Counted from the stretch's first letter, positions 8,416 through 17,942 are shown. The stretch: DNA of 64,000 bases from Candidatus Saccharibacteria bacterium UBA5148 (GCA_002413835.1 DHXU01000003.1:179807-243806), one strand, 5' to 3'. The notes: generated by a model not told the origin, from the sequence alone. Translations and numbers: made by a program.

Positions 8416-8727
8416 GTGAGTGAAGAAAGTAAGCAAATCCCAACTATCGAAAATACAGATGCTGGAGAATTCATCCAGTTGACGGATTCTGAGCTCTCAG
8501 CACATCTTGGGCATGCATTTTATACGCAGGATACTTGGCTACAGGTTTTTGCGCGTAGAGAACAGACATTCGCGGCTGGAATACAGTTGTTGCTTGCTGC
8601 TGATTTGAGTGGTAGTTCGGGAGGTAGGTTGTCCATTAATGACCCGGAAGTGCATGCGATGATTGTAGAGGCACGGAACAGGATCGTTCAAAAACACACT
8701 TCACAAAAGGCAGATGATAATGGCTAG
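8416..8727 (+). CDS. Small unknown protein inserted between atpA and atpG
   Basis: This is 103 aa from GTG 8416 (MSEESKQIPTIENTDAGEF). It is soluble and acidic, with no recognised domain. It overlaps the 5' end of atpG by eight bases (TAG at 8725-8727). Base composition is visibly AT-richer than atpA and atpG on either side. TATATT lies four bases before the GTG. It may be a lineage-specific ATP synthase accessory or regulatory subunit or a recent insertion that kept the operon in phase. Function is unknown. Confidence 0.65.
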   Translation: MSEESKQIPTIENTDAGEFIQLTDSELSAHLGHAFYTQDTWLQVFARREQTFAAGIQLLLAADLSGSSGGRLSINDPEVHAMIVEARNRIVQKHTSQKADDNG

Positions 8728-9592
8728 TACAATTGTCCTCAAAGGACGCATTAAATCAATCAAAGGCACGCGCCAGATTACCAAGGCGATGCAGCTGGTG
8801 AGCGCCAGTAAGATGCGCCGTGCCCAAGATGCTGCCTTCCGGAGCCGGGCTTACCGCGATTTGGCCTTTGACCTGCTGAAGCGCCTGAATGCAACCCGCG
8901 AAGTCGAAACCCAGCCGTTATTCCGGGTCCGTCCGGTGAAGTCACGGCTGTACATCGTCGTTACGAGTAACAGTGGCCTAGCCGGCGCTTACAACGCTAA
9001 TGTCCTGAAATTACTGGCACAGGGCCTGCGGGCTGACAAAGCCGACAACGCTGCTAGCAAAGTCATTGTCATTGGCAGTAAGGGTGCGCAGTTTGTCCGC
9101 CGCTTGCAGGATGTCGAACTGCTGGCTGTCTACTCGGCTTTCGGTGATAAGCCAACAGCCAATGACATCCGGCCGATACTAAACACCCTCATGGAACAAT
9201 ATAGCGACGAACAGGTCGACGAAGTCCGACTAATCTATACACTTTTCAAATCTAACATTGTCCAGGAAGCCCAATTTGTCCAACTGCTGCCGGCTGTGCT
9301 TGATGACAGCGAGCTGCCCGAAGGCTCAAAGCTCATCAGTAATTTTGAGCCGAATGTCGAGACGGTCATCGAGCAGGTTGCTACCCGGCTGGTTGAGGCG
9401 CAGTTGTTCCAGGCGGTCCGCGAGAGTCTGGCCAGCGAACACTCAATGCGTATGATCTCCATGAAAAATGCCACCGATAACGCCAATGACCTGATTGATG
9501 ATTACACCCTGGAATACAACACTGCCCGCCAGGCTGGCATTACGCAGGAACTGGCAGAAATTACCGGTGGAGCGGAGGCGCTGAATGGCTAA
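8720..9592 (+). CDS. atpG: F0F1 ATP synthase subunit gamma
   Basis: This protein of about 290 aa is the central rotor shaft. The N-terminus MASTIVLKGRIKSIKGTRQITKAMQLVSASKMRRAQ and the C-terminus MRMISMKNATDNANDLIDDYTLEYNTARQAGITQELAEITGGAEAL are classic gamma signatures: the two helices of the coiled-coil shaft. The ATG at 8720 is preferred over 8714 because MASTI fits the family start. It overlaps the upstream small ORF and the downstream one. Confidence 0.97.
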   Translation: MASTIVLKGRIKSIKGTRQITKAMQLVSASKMRRAQDAAFRSRAYRDLAFDLLKRLNATREVETQPLFRVRPVKSRLYIVVTSNSGLAGAYNANVLKLLAQGLRADKADNAASKVIVIGSKGAQFVRRLQDVELLAVYSAFGDKPTANDIRPILNTLMEQYSDEQVDEVRLIYTLFKSNIVQEAQFVQLLPAVLDDSELPEGSKLISNFEPNVETVIEQVATRLVEAQLFQAVRESLASEHSMRMISMKNATDNANDLIDDYTLEYNTARQAGITQELAEITGGAEALNG

Positions 9593-9794
9593 TGGCAAAG
9601 CTATCCCGGTGGGAGCTGTTCGCATCGGCAAAGGCCCCAGAAGTGAATTGGTCACCGATGCGTTAGACAGAAACCGAGCTGCAATTGATGAGGCAAAGCT
9701 GAATATGATCGCCTCACGGCTAGGAGCGAACACGATGACGACAATGACCGAGGTACCACAAACGATTGATACAATACTTGAAGGAGAAAAATAA
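9585..9794 (+). CDS. Small unknown protein between atpG and atpD
   Basis: This is a 69-aa ORF (MANGKAIPVGAVRIGKGPRS to ILEGEK). It overlaps atpG by eight bases at its start and shares the A of TAATG with the atpD start, so it is locked in the operon by translational coupling. It is a basic N-terminal half followed by a helix-rich half. No homologous family is recognised. The end-to-end overlaps on both sides argue for a real, co-translated gene. Confidence 0.65.
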   Translation: MANGKAIPVGAVRIGKGPRSELVTDALDRNRAAIDEAKLNMIASRLGANTMTTMTEVPQTIDTILEGEK

Positions 9795-11224
9795 TGGCCC
9801 AAACAACACAGGACAAACCAAAAACGAAGACAGGAAAAATTACCGCCATCGTTGGCGTGGTGATTGATATTGAGTTCAGCACCGGCAACTTGCCGTCGAT
9901 TTATAATGCACTGAAAGTTCGGAATGGCGACCAGGAATTGACACTGGAAGTTGCCCAGCACCTCAGCGAATCCAGCGTCCGGGCAGTGTCGCTTGGTTCA
10001 ACCGATGGTCTGGCACGCGGCACGACTGTCACTGATACCGGTGCTGCCATTAGTGTTCCAGTTGGTGAGACAACACTGGGCCGCATGTTCAACGTCATCG
10101 GCGAACCGATCGACGGCAAAGGCGGCACGTTCAAAGAAACTGCGCCAATCCACCGGGCGCCACCGCCACTGATTGACCAATCAGGACGGGTTGAGATCCT
10201 GGAGACCGGCATTAAGGTCATTGACCTAATCGCGCCGATTACCAAGGGTGGTAAGGTCGGTCTGTTCGGCGGTGCTGGTGTTGGTAAGACCGTTCTGATC
10301 CAGGAACTGATCAACAACATTGCCAAATTCCACGCTGGTTACTCGGTGTTCGCTGGTGTTGGTGAGCGAACCCGTGAAGGCAACGACCTGTACCACGAAA
10401 TGCAGGAATCCGGCGTTATCAAGAACACATCACTGGTCTTCGGACAGATGAATGAACCGCCAGGTGCCCGCCTGCGCGTTGCCCTGTCCGGCCTGACAAT
10501 CGCTGAAGGCTTCCGCGACAAAGGTAACGACGTCCTGTTGTTTGTCGACAACATCTTCCGCTTTACTCAGGCTGGTGCTGAAGTCTCTGCCCTGCTTGGC
10601 CGGTTACCATCTGCTGTTGGTTACCAGCCGAACCTGGCACAGGAAATGGGGCAGTTGCAGGAACGCATTACTTCGACCAAAGAAGGCTCAATCACCTCCG
10701 TCCAGGCTGTCTATGTCCCGGCGGATGACTTTACCGACCCAGCGCCGGCAACCGTCTTTGCCCACCTCGACTCAACTATTGCTCTGAACCGTGCTTTGAC
10801 CGAGATCGGTATCTACCCGGCTGTAGATCCGCTTGACTCCAGCTCAACCATCCTTGACCCTGAAATTGTCGGCGAAGAACACTACCGCGTGGCCCGCGAA
10901 GTTCAGCGTGTGCTGCAGCGCTACAAAGACCTGCAGGATATCATCGCCATCCTTGGTATGGAAGAATTGTCCGAAGAAGACCGTAGTATTGTTGCGCGTG
11001 CCCGCCGCATCCAGCGTTTCCTGAGCCAGCCGTTCTTCGTGGCCGAACAGTTCACCAACAACCCTGGACAGTACGTCAAACTGGCTGATACCATCCAGGG
11101 CTTCAAAGAGATACTCGAAGGCAAACACGACGATAAGCCAGAGAGTGCCTTCTACCTGAAGGGCGGCATCAGCGACGTTATCGCAGCTGCCAGCAAAGCT
11201 AAGGAAACGGCAGGAGCTAAGTAG
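9794..11224 (+). CDS. atpD: F0F1 ATP synthase subunit beta
   Basis: This 476-aa catalytic subunit has the P-loop GGAGVGKTVLIQELI (about residue 158), the catalytic GERTREGNDLYHEM and the DELSEED-loop segment MEELSEEDRSIVARARRIQRF. The signature PAVDPLDSSS is intact. The ATG overlaps the preceding stop. The stop is directly adjacent to the atpC start codon. Confidence 0.98.
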   Translation: MAQTTQDKPKTKTGKITAIVGVVIDIEFSTGNLPSIYNALKVRNGDQELTLEVAQHLSESSVRAVSLGSTDGLARGTTVTDTGAAISVPVGETTLGRMFNVIGEPIDGKGGTFKETAPIHRAPPPLIDQSGRVEILETGIKVIDLIAPITKGGKVGLFGGAGVGKTVLIQELINNIAKFHAGYSVFAGVGERTREGNDLYHEMQESGVIKNTSLVFGQMNEPPGARLRVALSGLTIAEGFRDKGNDVLLFVDNIFRFTQAGAEVSALLGRLPSAVGYQPNLAQEMGQLQERITSTKEGSITSVQAVYVPADDFTDPAPATVFAHLDSTIALNRALTEIGIYPAVDPLDSSSTILDPEIVGEEHYRVAREVQRVLQRYKDLQDIIAILGMEELSEEDRSIVARARRIQRFLSQPFFVAEQFTNNPGQYVKLADTIQGFKEILEGKHDDKPESAFYLKGGISDVIAAASKAKETAGAK

Positions 11225-11656
11225 ATGTTCAATTTCAAGCTTGTCACCCTCAGTGGCGTTCAGTTTTATGATGACGTCTATGAGGTGCTTTTGCCGACAC
11301 TGGAGGGTGAGATCGGCGTCCTCGCCAAGCACATGCCTCTGGTTAGCGTCGCCAAGAACGGTGTCATCGCCGTCCGCCGTAATGCCAAGGATCCCGACAG
11401 TGCCCGCGAGTACTTCGCAACTAACGGTGGCGTCATCGAAGTCGAGGGCGGCGAATTACGTGTCCTGGTCGACGAAGCTGACCACGCCGACGACATCAAT
11501 GAGGCTGAAGCTCAAGCTGCTTACGAGCGTGCTCAGGCTATGAAGTCTGAAGCTACTGACCAGGTCAGTCTGGACCATGCTCAGAGCCTGGTTGACCGTC
11601 ATGCCGTTCGGCTGCAGGTCAGCTCACTGAAGCGCCGTCATTCTGGTCGCCGGTAA
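11225..11656 (+). CDS. atpC: F0F1 ATP synthase subunit epsilon
   Basis: This 143-aa protein has the N-terminal ten-stranded beta domain (VLLPTLEGEIGVLAKHMPLVSVAKNGVIAVR), then GGVIEVEGGELRVLVDEADHADDINEAEAQAA leading into the C-terminal two-helix arm. The C-terminal helices inhibit ATP hydrolysis in many species. It is the last gene of the operon. Confidence 0.95.
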   Translation: MFNFKLVTLSGVQFYDDVYEVLLPTLEGEIGVLAKHMPLVSVAKNGVIAVRRNAKDPDSAREYFATNGGVIEVEGGELRVLVDEADHADDINEAEAQAAYERAQAMKSEATDQVSLDHAQSLVDRHAVRLQVSSLKRRHSGRR

Positions 11657-11728
11657 TCATAGTATCGGCTGATCATATGCTGCAGGCCAGATGATCTGAG
11701 GCCGGCTTTCAATATCTGACGGCAAAAT

Positions 11729-11926
11729 GTGCTCTTCATGAATGTCAAAGATGCGCCGGCGGAAGCTGTCGAAGCTGCGCATGCAGTTGATGAGTTGTTC
11801 CCGGCTTTCCCACGCTATTATTCCGTTGATTTTATCTCAACTCCAAAGGGTTGGAAGATGCTGGGAATCAACGCCTTACTCGCCCTGCTGCCACGTAAAA
11901 AATTGTTGTCCGATTATGGCCCCTAA
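11729..11926 (+). pseudogene. Possible remnant of an ATP-grasp-type gene
   Basis: A 65-codon frame reads FPRYYSVDFISTPKGWKMLGINALLALLPRKK. This resembles the C-terminal metal-binding segment of ATP-grasp enzymes (SVDF...T.KGW...E.N), but the usual E-x-N is altered to GIN and nothing N-terminal of an ATP-grasp fold precedes it. A stop codon lies ten codons upstream. The 350 bp between atpC and the aquaporin gene otherwise hold nothing recognisable. Confidence 0.3.
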
Positions 11927-12006
11927 GTTTAAGCTATTTAACAGAGCTTGCAATTCTATTGTCAACCCGTTATCCTGAGTTCATATAACTAAGGAGGAGT
12001 ACAACT

Positions 12007-12888
12007 ATGTTTAAGAGAAATAAACTGGCCATGTTGGTGGCTGAGTTTCTCGGAACCGGCATACTTACGCTGGTTGTATTAAGTGTACAGCGTTCGCAGT
12101 TGGGACTGGCTTACTTCGTAGCTATCGCTGCTGGTCTGGCTGTCGTGGCTTTGACATACGCTTTTGGCACTATTTCGGGTGCACACTTTAATCCGGCATT
12201 AACGATCGCACTATGGACAGCCCGCCGCGTCAAAACGCTGCCAGCCATTCTGTTCATTGTTGCGCAGCTACTCGGCGCATGGGCTGCATACGGCCTGTAC
12301 AAATACTTCGTCAATACTGATGTCCAAGCCGTCCACCAGGCTTTCAGTGGCCGCATCATGGTCGCGGAAGCAATCGGCACGATGGTCTTCGCACTTGCAT
12401 GGGCAGCAGCTGCCTACAACCGCTATGAAACATCCCGTTTTGCGACTGTGGCCGGAATCGGCTTCATTGCTGCGATTATCATCGCATCTGGTGCTTCAGT
12501 CGGCTTGGCTAACCCTGCTCTGGCTGTCGGTGCTCGCGCCTGGGAAGTCTTTGGCAAGGATGGTTGGGGTAACTACTTCCTGGGTCCAATCCTGGGTGCT
12601 GTGATCGGTGTTAACCTGTACGGTCTGCTATTCGCGAATCCTGACGCTCCATTCAGTCTGCTACGCCGCCGCTCAGCTTCTGCTGGTGCAGCCCGCGTCT
12701 CTTCATCATCAAGTGTTGATGATGACCTGGATGATGAAGACGAAGATGATAGTGAAGAAGTCATCGATGTTGATAAGGCAATTAACAAGAACGCAAAGCG
12801 CGGAAGCGTCGCTCCCCGCAGTGCTGTTACTGTTACGAAGTCCAAGAAGTCTACAGCTAAAAAAGTTGCAGCCAAGAAAAAGCGCTAA
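12007..12888 (+). CDS. MIP/aquaporin family channel with lysine-rich C-terminal tail
   Basis: This is a 293-aa protein. Six membrane helices carry both half-helix motifs: HFNPALTIA (first NPA, about residue 61) and ANPALAVGARA (second NPA, about 168). It is therefore a water or small neutral solute channel. The tail after about residue 215 is unusual: Ser-rich, then strongly acidic (DDDLDDEDEDDSEEVIDVD), then lysine/alanine-rich (KSKKSTAKKVAAKKKR), resembling histone H1-like tails. AAGGAGGAG, eight bases upstream of the ATG, is a very strong Shine-Dalgarno site. A terminator follows. Confidence 0.93.
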   Translation: MFKRNKLAMLVAEFLGTGILTLVVLSVQRSQLGLAYFVAIAAGLAVVALTYAFGTISGAHFNPALTIALWTARRVKTLPAILFIVAQLLGAWAAYGLYKYFVNTDVQAVHQAFSGRIMVAEAIGTMVFALAWAAAAYNRYETSRFATVAGIGFIAAIIIASGASVGLANPALAVGARAWEVFGKDGWGNYFLGPILGAVIGVNLYGLLFANPDAPFSLLRRRSASAGAARVSSSSSVDDDLDDEDEDDSEEVIDVDKAINKNAKRGSVAPRSAVTVTKSKKSTAKKVAAKKKR

Positions 12889-12906
12889 GCAATTACGCTA
12901 TGTAAT

Positions 12907-12937
12907 AAAAATGACCGGTGTTTCACCGGTCATTTTT
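12907..12937. terminator. Bidirectional intrinsic terminator
   Basis: A perfect 14-bp inverted repeat (AAAAATGACCGGTG / CACCGGTCATTTTT) with a three-base loop lies between the converging aquaporin and helicase genes. The A and T tracts on both sides let it serve both strands. Confidence 0.9.
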
Positions 12938-12950
12938 ATATGCACTCAAA

Positions 12951-15900
12951 TCAGAATAAGGACGGTGGTTCGCTACCTGTCTCGCTAACAGTTGGCGCTT
13001 CCAATAAGTCAGCTTCGAACTTGCGAATACCCGCCACGGAAGCTGGATACTGAGTCGTGTCTGGAAAGTTGAGAGTATGTACCCGCTCCCAAACGGTCTG
13101 AAGTAGTGTCAAGGCGTGCTGAAGCTCTGTGTCAGTAAACTCGAGCGAGAGAAACCGGACTTTGCCATCGCTATCTGGTTCGACAAATTCAAGGCGACCA
13201 GTGGTTACCTTATATTCACGGTAAGTCTTTGAGCCTTCGATCAACATTTTATAAAGATACAGCTGGAGCTGATATTTGTAGAGCTTGGAATCGTTTTTCC
13301 ATCCCGTATAGCTTTTGCCGGTTTTGTAATCAACGACGCAGATTGTTTTAGACTTTGTATCGACTTCCATGCGGTCGATACGTCCAGCCATATGCGCCTG
13401 GCCGTACAAGACACCCTCACTGCGAAAGCTTTTTTCGACTACGGCACCCGGAATGAAAATGCTGCCGCGCTGTGCCATGAACTCTGTCAGCGTCTCGCGG
13501 CCACGCTCGATTTCGAGCGTGGTGCGCTGCTCGGTTAACTTTTTGGCGCGAATGCGCTGTTCAAAATGTTCGAGCACGCTGTCGGTTGTGGGCGCAAAGC
13601 CATGCTCACTCGTCTGGTGCTGACACCATTCCAGGGTTTCATGAACGGCGATACCAAATTGGCTGTCTGGCGTTGGTGCACTTGGGAACCTGAGAATCGT
13701 ATCAAAGAAGAAGCTTTGCGGGCCGGCGTATTCGACGTCGATGTAACGTAGGACGTCCGTCGGGCTGATCTGGTACTTCTCAAGCCTCCGGGCGAGTAGA
13801 CCCTTGAGATCGACTGAGCGCAGTCCGTCGGTATGCCTGGTGCGCCAGTCAAGCGCCAGTAATTCGGCGGCGGGCGCTTCGTGGTCGTCAGTAATCACCA
13901 GGCGATTATGTTCCGGCAGTACCATCGCTATGAATGACCCGTCATCCTGCTGCTGTTCGTCGAAATATTTGAGCCGCGTCGTCGCCTTGCCGCTAAACGA
14001 CCGGGTGGCGCTGGTGAGATACAGTCCGGACTTGGCCCGGGTTAATGCGACGAATAAAATGCGGAGCCGTTCGTCATTGGTAGCGCCAGCATGGCGGATC
14101 GGGTTGAGGTTGGCCGGCAGTGTCAGCTTATTGCTGTTGCCGCGTGAGCTGCCGCCCCAGACGCTGTCCAGACAATTCGGTAAGAAGACGTATTGGTACT
14201 CGAGTCCCTTGGCCTTGAAGACGGTCATTAGTTGCACCGAGTCGGCATTCTGGGCATACGGGCTGGTGTTAATCAGTGGCTGCTCGGCGGCTTCATACAT
14301 GGAAATGAAGCGAATGAAGTCGCCGAGCATCAAGGCACTGTCGGCCCGGTCCTGGAACTCGCGGAGCTTAGACCGGAGCACTGTTAAATGTGAGAGCGTT
14401 TCATAGAATAATTCCGGGTTGTCATGCTGCATTCCAGCCGAGGTGTAGTAGGTGCGGAGTGGTGAGCTGACTACTTCGTCGTCCTGACGTCCGCTGTGAG
14501 TTTGCAGGGCACTGGTGCCGATCAGGTAATCGAGTACGGTCTCCAGATTTTCGGTGGCTACCTTATTGGCAGTCGTCAGCAGAACATTGGCGGCGCCACG
14601 GAGCTTGCTATTACTGCTTGTGAGCAGTGCCTGGCTCCAGCTGAGGGGGCCCTGGTTGGCGGCCTCAGTCCGCGTGCGGCTATCACTCACCTGCCATGAT
14701 ATGTGCCAGATATCAGCCGTTGGAATCTGCCAGAAGTCGTAGCTTAGTACCTGTGGCCATAAGGCATTAGCCGTGCTGGAGTCATCCCCAGCGAGCGCTA
14801 GAACCAGCTGGCTCATGGTGATCAGCTGGCGGACAATCAGAGCATCCAGAATATTCTCCCGCTTTTCGTAGCGTACTGGCACATTGTGGCTGTTCAGATA
14901 TGGAACAAATGACTCCAGCTGCTTGTGCTTTGGTGACAGAATGGCGATTTCACTCGGCGCCACTCCGGTATCAATCAGGCGTTTAATCTCACTGGCAATC
15001 CAAGCTCGCTCAGCGATCTCGCTTTGGAATTCCCGGCGCTCGACATGCGAATTTTCGATACCCGTATTCGCAGCCGTCAGAACCTTCGTCATACCCTCGA
15101 AGCGGTCCTCCAGACGCTCCTCGATCTGCATAGCGATATTGCTGGCGGTTTCCAGAATGTCGGCATGCGAGCGGTAATTTTCGGTCAGATTGATGACGGC
15201 GGTATCTTTGAACATGTCGTAGAACTCAACCATATTGGAGTACTGCGCACCCTGGAAGGCGTAAATTGCTTGGTCGTCGTCACCGACTGCCAGGATGTTG
15301 GGCCGACCTTCATTGACGGGGTTGTTTGACAGTAACTGAATAAGACGGAGTTGGGCGGCGTTGGTGTCCTGAAATTCGTCGAGCAGTATGTACAAGTATC
15401 GCTCCTGCAGACTGTAGCGCAAGTCAGCATGTGTTTCGAGGGCGGTGATGCTACGCAGGATCATGTCGTCAAAGTCATAGAGCCCCTGGGCTTCGAGCGC
15501 AGCCTGGTAGGCTTCGAGTGCATCTGCCAGTGAGGTGATACGGCGGTTCTCCAGCTCGCCGGCGAGTATGAACTGGTTGTCGGCATTTTTGGCTAGCCAG
15601 GTGTTTTTCCAGGCAGTCAGTGGTTTCGTTTTGCCGATGTCGGCGGCATCTTCCAGGGCGGTTTTAAGCTCAGTCAGGCAGAGCGCCGCCAGGGGCTCGA
15701 ACTGCTTGGCGATAACAGTAGTCGGGATCAGCGGTGTCAGCTCAATCAATGTCTGTTCAAAGTACGGTGCTGCCACAGCATAGGACGACGGCATTTTAGA
15801 AAAATCGGCAAAAATTGTTGCCAGGCTGCGATTGGCGGCAGTGATAAAGTCGAGGTTTTGTGTAGCCAAAGCGCGCAGATCGTCACTGGTCAAAAGCGCC

Positions 15901-16364
15901 CGTTTGACCTCGCTGAGCGTGCTCATCAGATCGCCAATATGATGGCGAGCTTGCCGTAGCGGATTTTTGAAGCTCATAGCTTCGGTGATCACGAGCAGAA
16001 CCTGGCGTTTGCTAAGGTCATCGATCGGACTTTGCAAGCGGGTTTCCCAGAAGTATTCCGGATACCGGGTAATCAGGTCGCTCCCGAAGGCATGATAGGT
16101 GCCGATATTGACATCGAAGGCCCCCTGGCCGATGAAGCGGGTCAAGCGTTCGCGCATGTTGGCACCGCCGCTCTCGGTAAATGTCAGGCAGAGGATATTT
16201 TGGGCCGGGGTGTCAGTCCTCTCGAGGATGTTGGCCACCCGGGCGCTAAGCAGCTGGGTCTTGCCCGTCCCGGGACCGGCAATCACTAGCAGCGGCCCTT
16301 CGATGGTGTCGACGGCTCGTTTCTGAGCACTGTTCAGCTGGTTGTAGGCATCACGAAAGGTCAT
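12951..16364 (-). CDS. UvrD/PcrA-family helicase fused to PD-(D/E)XK nuclease (AddA/AdnB-like)
   Basis: This 1137-aa protein has SF1A motifs in order: Walker A AGPGTGKTQLL (about 30-40), LLDEFQDTN (Walker B), GDDDQAIYAFQGA, LTENYRSHADI, QLMTVFKAKGLEYQYVFLPN and FVALTRAKSGLYL. The last 250 residues carry FGIAVHETLEWCQH and VVDYKTGKSYTGW, the H and D-YK motifs of a RecB-type nuclease. The architecture matches single-chain helicase-nucleases that resect double-strand breaks. TATACT ends eight bases before the ATG. Confidence 0.92.
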   Translation of the reverse strand: MTFRDAYNQLNSAQKRAVDTIEGPLLVIAGPGTGKTQLLSARVANILERTDTPAQNILCLTFTESGGANMRERLTRFIGQGAFDVNIGTYHAFGSDLITRYPEYFWETRLQSPIDDLSKRQVLLVITEAMSFKNPLRQARHHIGDLMSTLSEVKRALLTSDDLRALATQNLDFITAANRSLATIFADFSKMPSSYAVAAPYFEQTLIELTPLIPTTVIAKQFEPLAALCLTELKTALEDAADIGKTKPLTAWKNTWLAKNADNQFILAGELENRRITSLADALEAYQAALEAQGLYDFDDMILRSITALETHADLRYSLQERYLYILLDEFQDTNAAQLRLIQLLSNNPVNEGRPNILAVGDDDQAIYAFQGAQYSNMVEFYDMFKDTAVINLTENYRSHADILETASNIAMQIEERLEDRFEGMTKVLTAANTGIENSHVERREFQSEIAERAWIASEIKRLIDTGVAPSEIAILSPKHKQLESFVPYLNSHNVPVRYEKRENILDALIVRQLITMSQLVLALAGDDSSTANALWPQVLSYDFWQIPTADIWHISWQVSDSRTRTEAANQGPLSWSQALLTSSNSKLRGAANVLLTTANKVATENLETVLDYLIGTSALQTHSGRQDDEVVSSPLRTYYTSAGMQHDNPELFYETLSHLTVLRSKLREFQDRADSALMLGDFIRFISMYEAAEQPLINTSPYAQNADSVQLMTVFKAKGLEYQYVFLPNCLDSVWGGSSRGNSNKLTLPANLNPIRHAGATNDERLRILFVALTRAKSGLYLTSATRSFSGKATTRLKYFDEQQQDDGSFIAMVLPEHNRLVITDDHEAPAAELLALDWRTRHTDGLRSVDLKGLLARRLEKYQISPTDVLRYIDVEYAGPQSFFFDTILRFPSAPTPDSQFGIAVHETLEWCQHQTSEHGFAPTTDSVLEHFEQRIRAKKLTEQRTTLEIERGRETLTEFMAQRGSIFIPGAVVEKSFRSEGVLYGQAHMAGRIDRMEVDTKSKTICVVDYKTGKSYTGWKNDSKLYKYQLQLYLYKMLIEGSKTYREYKVTTGRLEFVEPDSDGKVRFLSLEFTDTELQHALTLLQTVWERVHTLNFPDTTQYPASVAGIRKFEADLLEAPTVSETGSEPPSLF

Positions 16365-16413
16365 CAGCTACTAGTATAGCCTGAGATTCGAAGATTAGAG
16401 AAGGCTCGGCAGT

Positions 16414-16590
16414 CTATGATTCCGGATCTGGTGTGGCGTGCTTGCCTTGCGGCTGATCGGCTTTTGTATTGGCAATCAAAATGCCTGCACATAATAAAGT
16501 GAAGTTAGCTGACTCCACTTCAGCAGCTGCTCGTATTTCTTCGTCCAGCGCACATTGTGGCCTGGGATCCCATCGCTCAAGTCTCGGCAT
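16414..16590 (-). CDS. Small hypothetical protein, 58 aa
   Basis: The frame starting MPRLERWDPRPQCALDEEIRAA is preceded by GGAGAGA at good spacing. It ends in a Lys/Gln/Pro-rich stretch. No domain is recognised. It lies between the NDH-2 gene upstream and the helicase gene downstream, all on the minus strand. The frame is open further upstream (16614), but the RBS favours 16590. Confidence 0.45.
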   Translation of the reverse strand: MPRLERWDPRPQCALDEEIRAAAEVESANFTLLCAGILIANTKADQPQGKHATPDPES

Positions 16591-16718
16591 AGTTCTCTCC
16601 CTATACTCCTGCATTATTTACACAGGGCTGTGTTGATACAGGGATTATAGTCCTTAGTTTGCAAGAATGTCAATCATCTTACTTGAGTGTCTTAAAGTGT
16701 CTTTGACTGATGTATCGG

Positions 16719-17942
16719 TTATTTGTCGACCATGGATCGGCGTTCGGCAGCCAGACAGACTTTGCACGATTCTTCATAGTCGAAGCCAGTCAGCCACTGT
16801 TTGCCGGCTTTCCACCACGGCTCATAATCTGCGAATGCAACCAGATCAGCTGCCTCGCGCAGTATCCAGCCCAGCCAGCCGTACAAGCGGGTCTTGCCCC
16901 ATAAGACGGCGACCCAGCGCTCACCGACCGGAATGACAGTAATGGGCTTCTTGACCTTGTAGCTGCGCGGATCATCACCCTTGGCACGGCGCTGTATGGC
17001 GTCGGCGACGTATGTGCCGTCGAGCAGTGCAGTCTGGGCCATACCGCTGTATGGTGTATTGGCATTATCACCGATAACATATATATTATCGTCGGCCTGT
17101 AGATACATATCGGTCGCAACCTTGCCGCGCGGCGTCAGTGTGAAGCCATTATCCTTGAAAAACGGATGGTTGGTGACGCCGGCAGTCCAGATGACGGTAT
17201 GGCTCATCAGCGGTTTGCCACTGACTGTCAGCTGATCGCCTGATACGCCCTGCACTACTTTCTGAGTAAATATCTTGATGCCAAGCCGGCGCAGCCGCCT
17301 GGTAACCATACGCGATGTGTCACGTGGCATCCGAGGTAGCAGGTGCGGTGCGGCCTCTACGAGGTCGATATGGATCGCTTTGTGCTTGATATCGTGGTTA
17401 GCCATGATTTTTTCTAAATATCCCGGCAAGGCTCCAGCCAGCTCGATACCTGTCGGTCCGGCGCCGACGATGACGTAGTTCAGGTCGGGGCGGCGGTCGT
17501 CGGCCAGCTGCCGATGCAAATGCTCTTTGAACCGGATGATTTCAGCCGGTGATTTGATGCTGTAGGAGAAATCCTGCATACCAGGTATGCCGAAGTAATT
17601 CGTGACGACACCGAGTCCCAGCACCAGCACATCGAATTCCAGCACTGTGCCGTCCCGCAGGGTCAGCGTATGGGCTTTGCGGTCGAGTGTTACCGCTTCA
17701 CCCTGCCGTATGTTGACTTCGCTGCCTTCGAAAAGTGAGGCCAGTGGTATGCTGGAATTCGCCGGCGTCCCACCGGTAGCTGTCCGGTACAGCGATGGAT
17801 AATATCGAAAATGCGTCTGATCTGATAAAAGTGTGACCTGGAAATGCTCGCCGCCGTCTTTGGCAAGTTCCAGGGCGGCTTTTATACCACCGAATCCACC
17901 ACCTACGATCAATACTTTTTGTTTTCCGTTTGTAGTAGCCAT
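16719..17942 (-). CDS. ndh: Type II NADH dehydrogenase (NDH-2) / NAD(P)/FAD oxidoreductase
   Basis: This 407-aa two-dinucleotide-binding flavoprotein has the FAD Rossmann motif GGGFGGIKAALELA at the N-terminus and the NAD(H) motif IVGAGPTGIELAGAL at about 160-175. The FAD-binding YVIGDNANTPYSGMAQTALLDGTYVAD is near 300. The C-terminus is amphipathic (WGKTRLYGWLGWILREAADLV), consistent with peripheral membrane attachment. NDH-2 passes electrons from NADH to quinone without pumping protons. No other respiratory complex is visible in the window. TATACT lies eight bases before the ATG. Confidence 0.9.
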   Translation of the reverse strand: MATTNGKQKVLIVGGGFGGIKAALELAKDGGEHFQVTLLSDQTHFRYYPSLYRTATGGTPANSSIPLASLFEGSEVNIRQGEAVTLDRKAHTLTLRDGTVLEFDVLVLGLGVVTNYFGIPGMQDFSYSIKSPAEIIRFKEHLHRQLADDRRPDLNYVIVGAGPTGIELAGALPGYLEKIMANHDIKHKAIHIDLVEAAPHLLPRMPRDTSRMVTRRLRRLGIKIFTQKVVQGVSGDQLTVSGKPLMSHTVIWTAGVTNHPFFKDNGFTLTPRGKVATDMYLQADDNIYVIGDNANTPYSGMAQTALLDGTYVADAIQRRAKGDDPRSYKVKKPITVIPVGERWVAVLWGKTRLYGWLGWILREAADLVAFADYEPWWKAGKQWLTGFDYEESCKVCLAAERRSMVDK

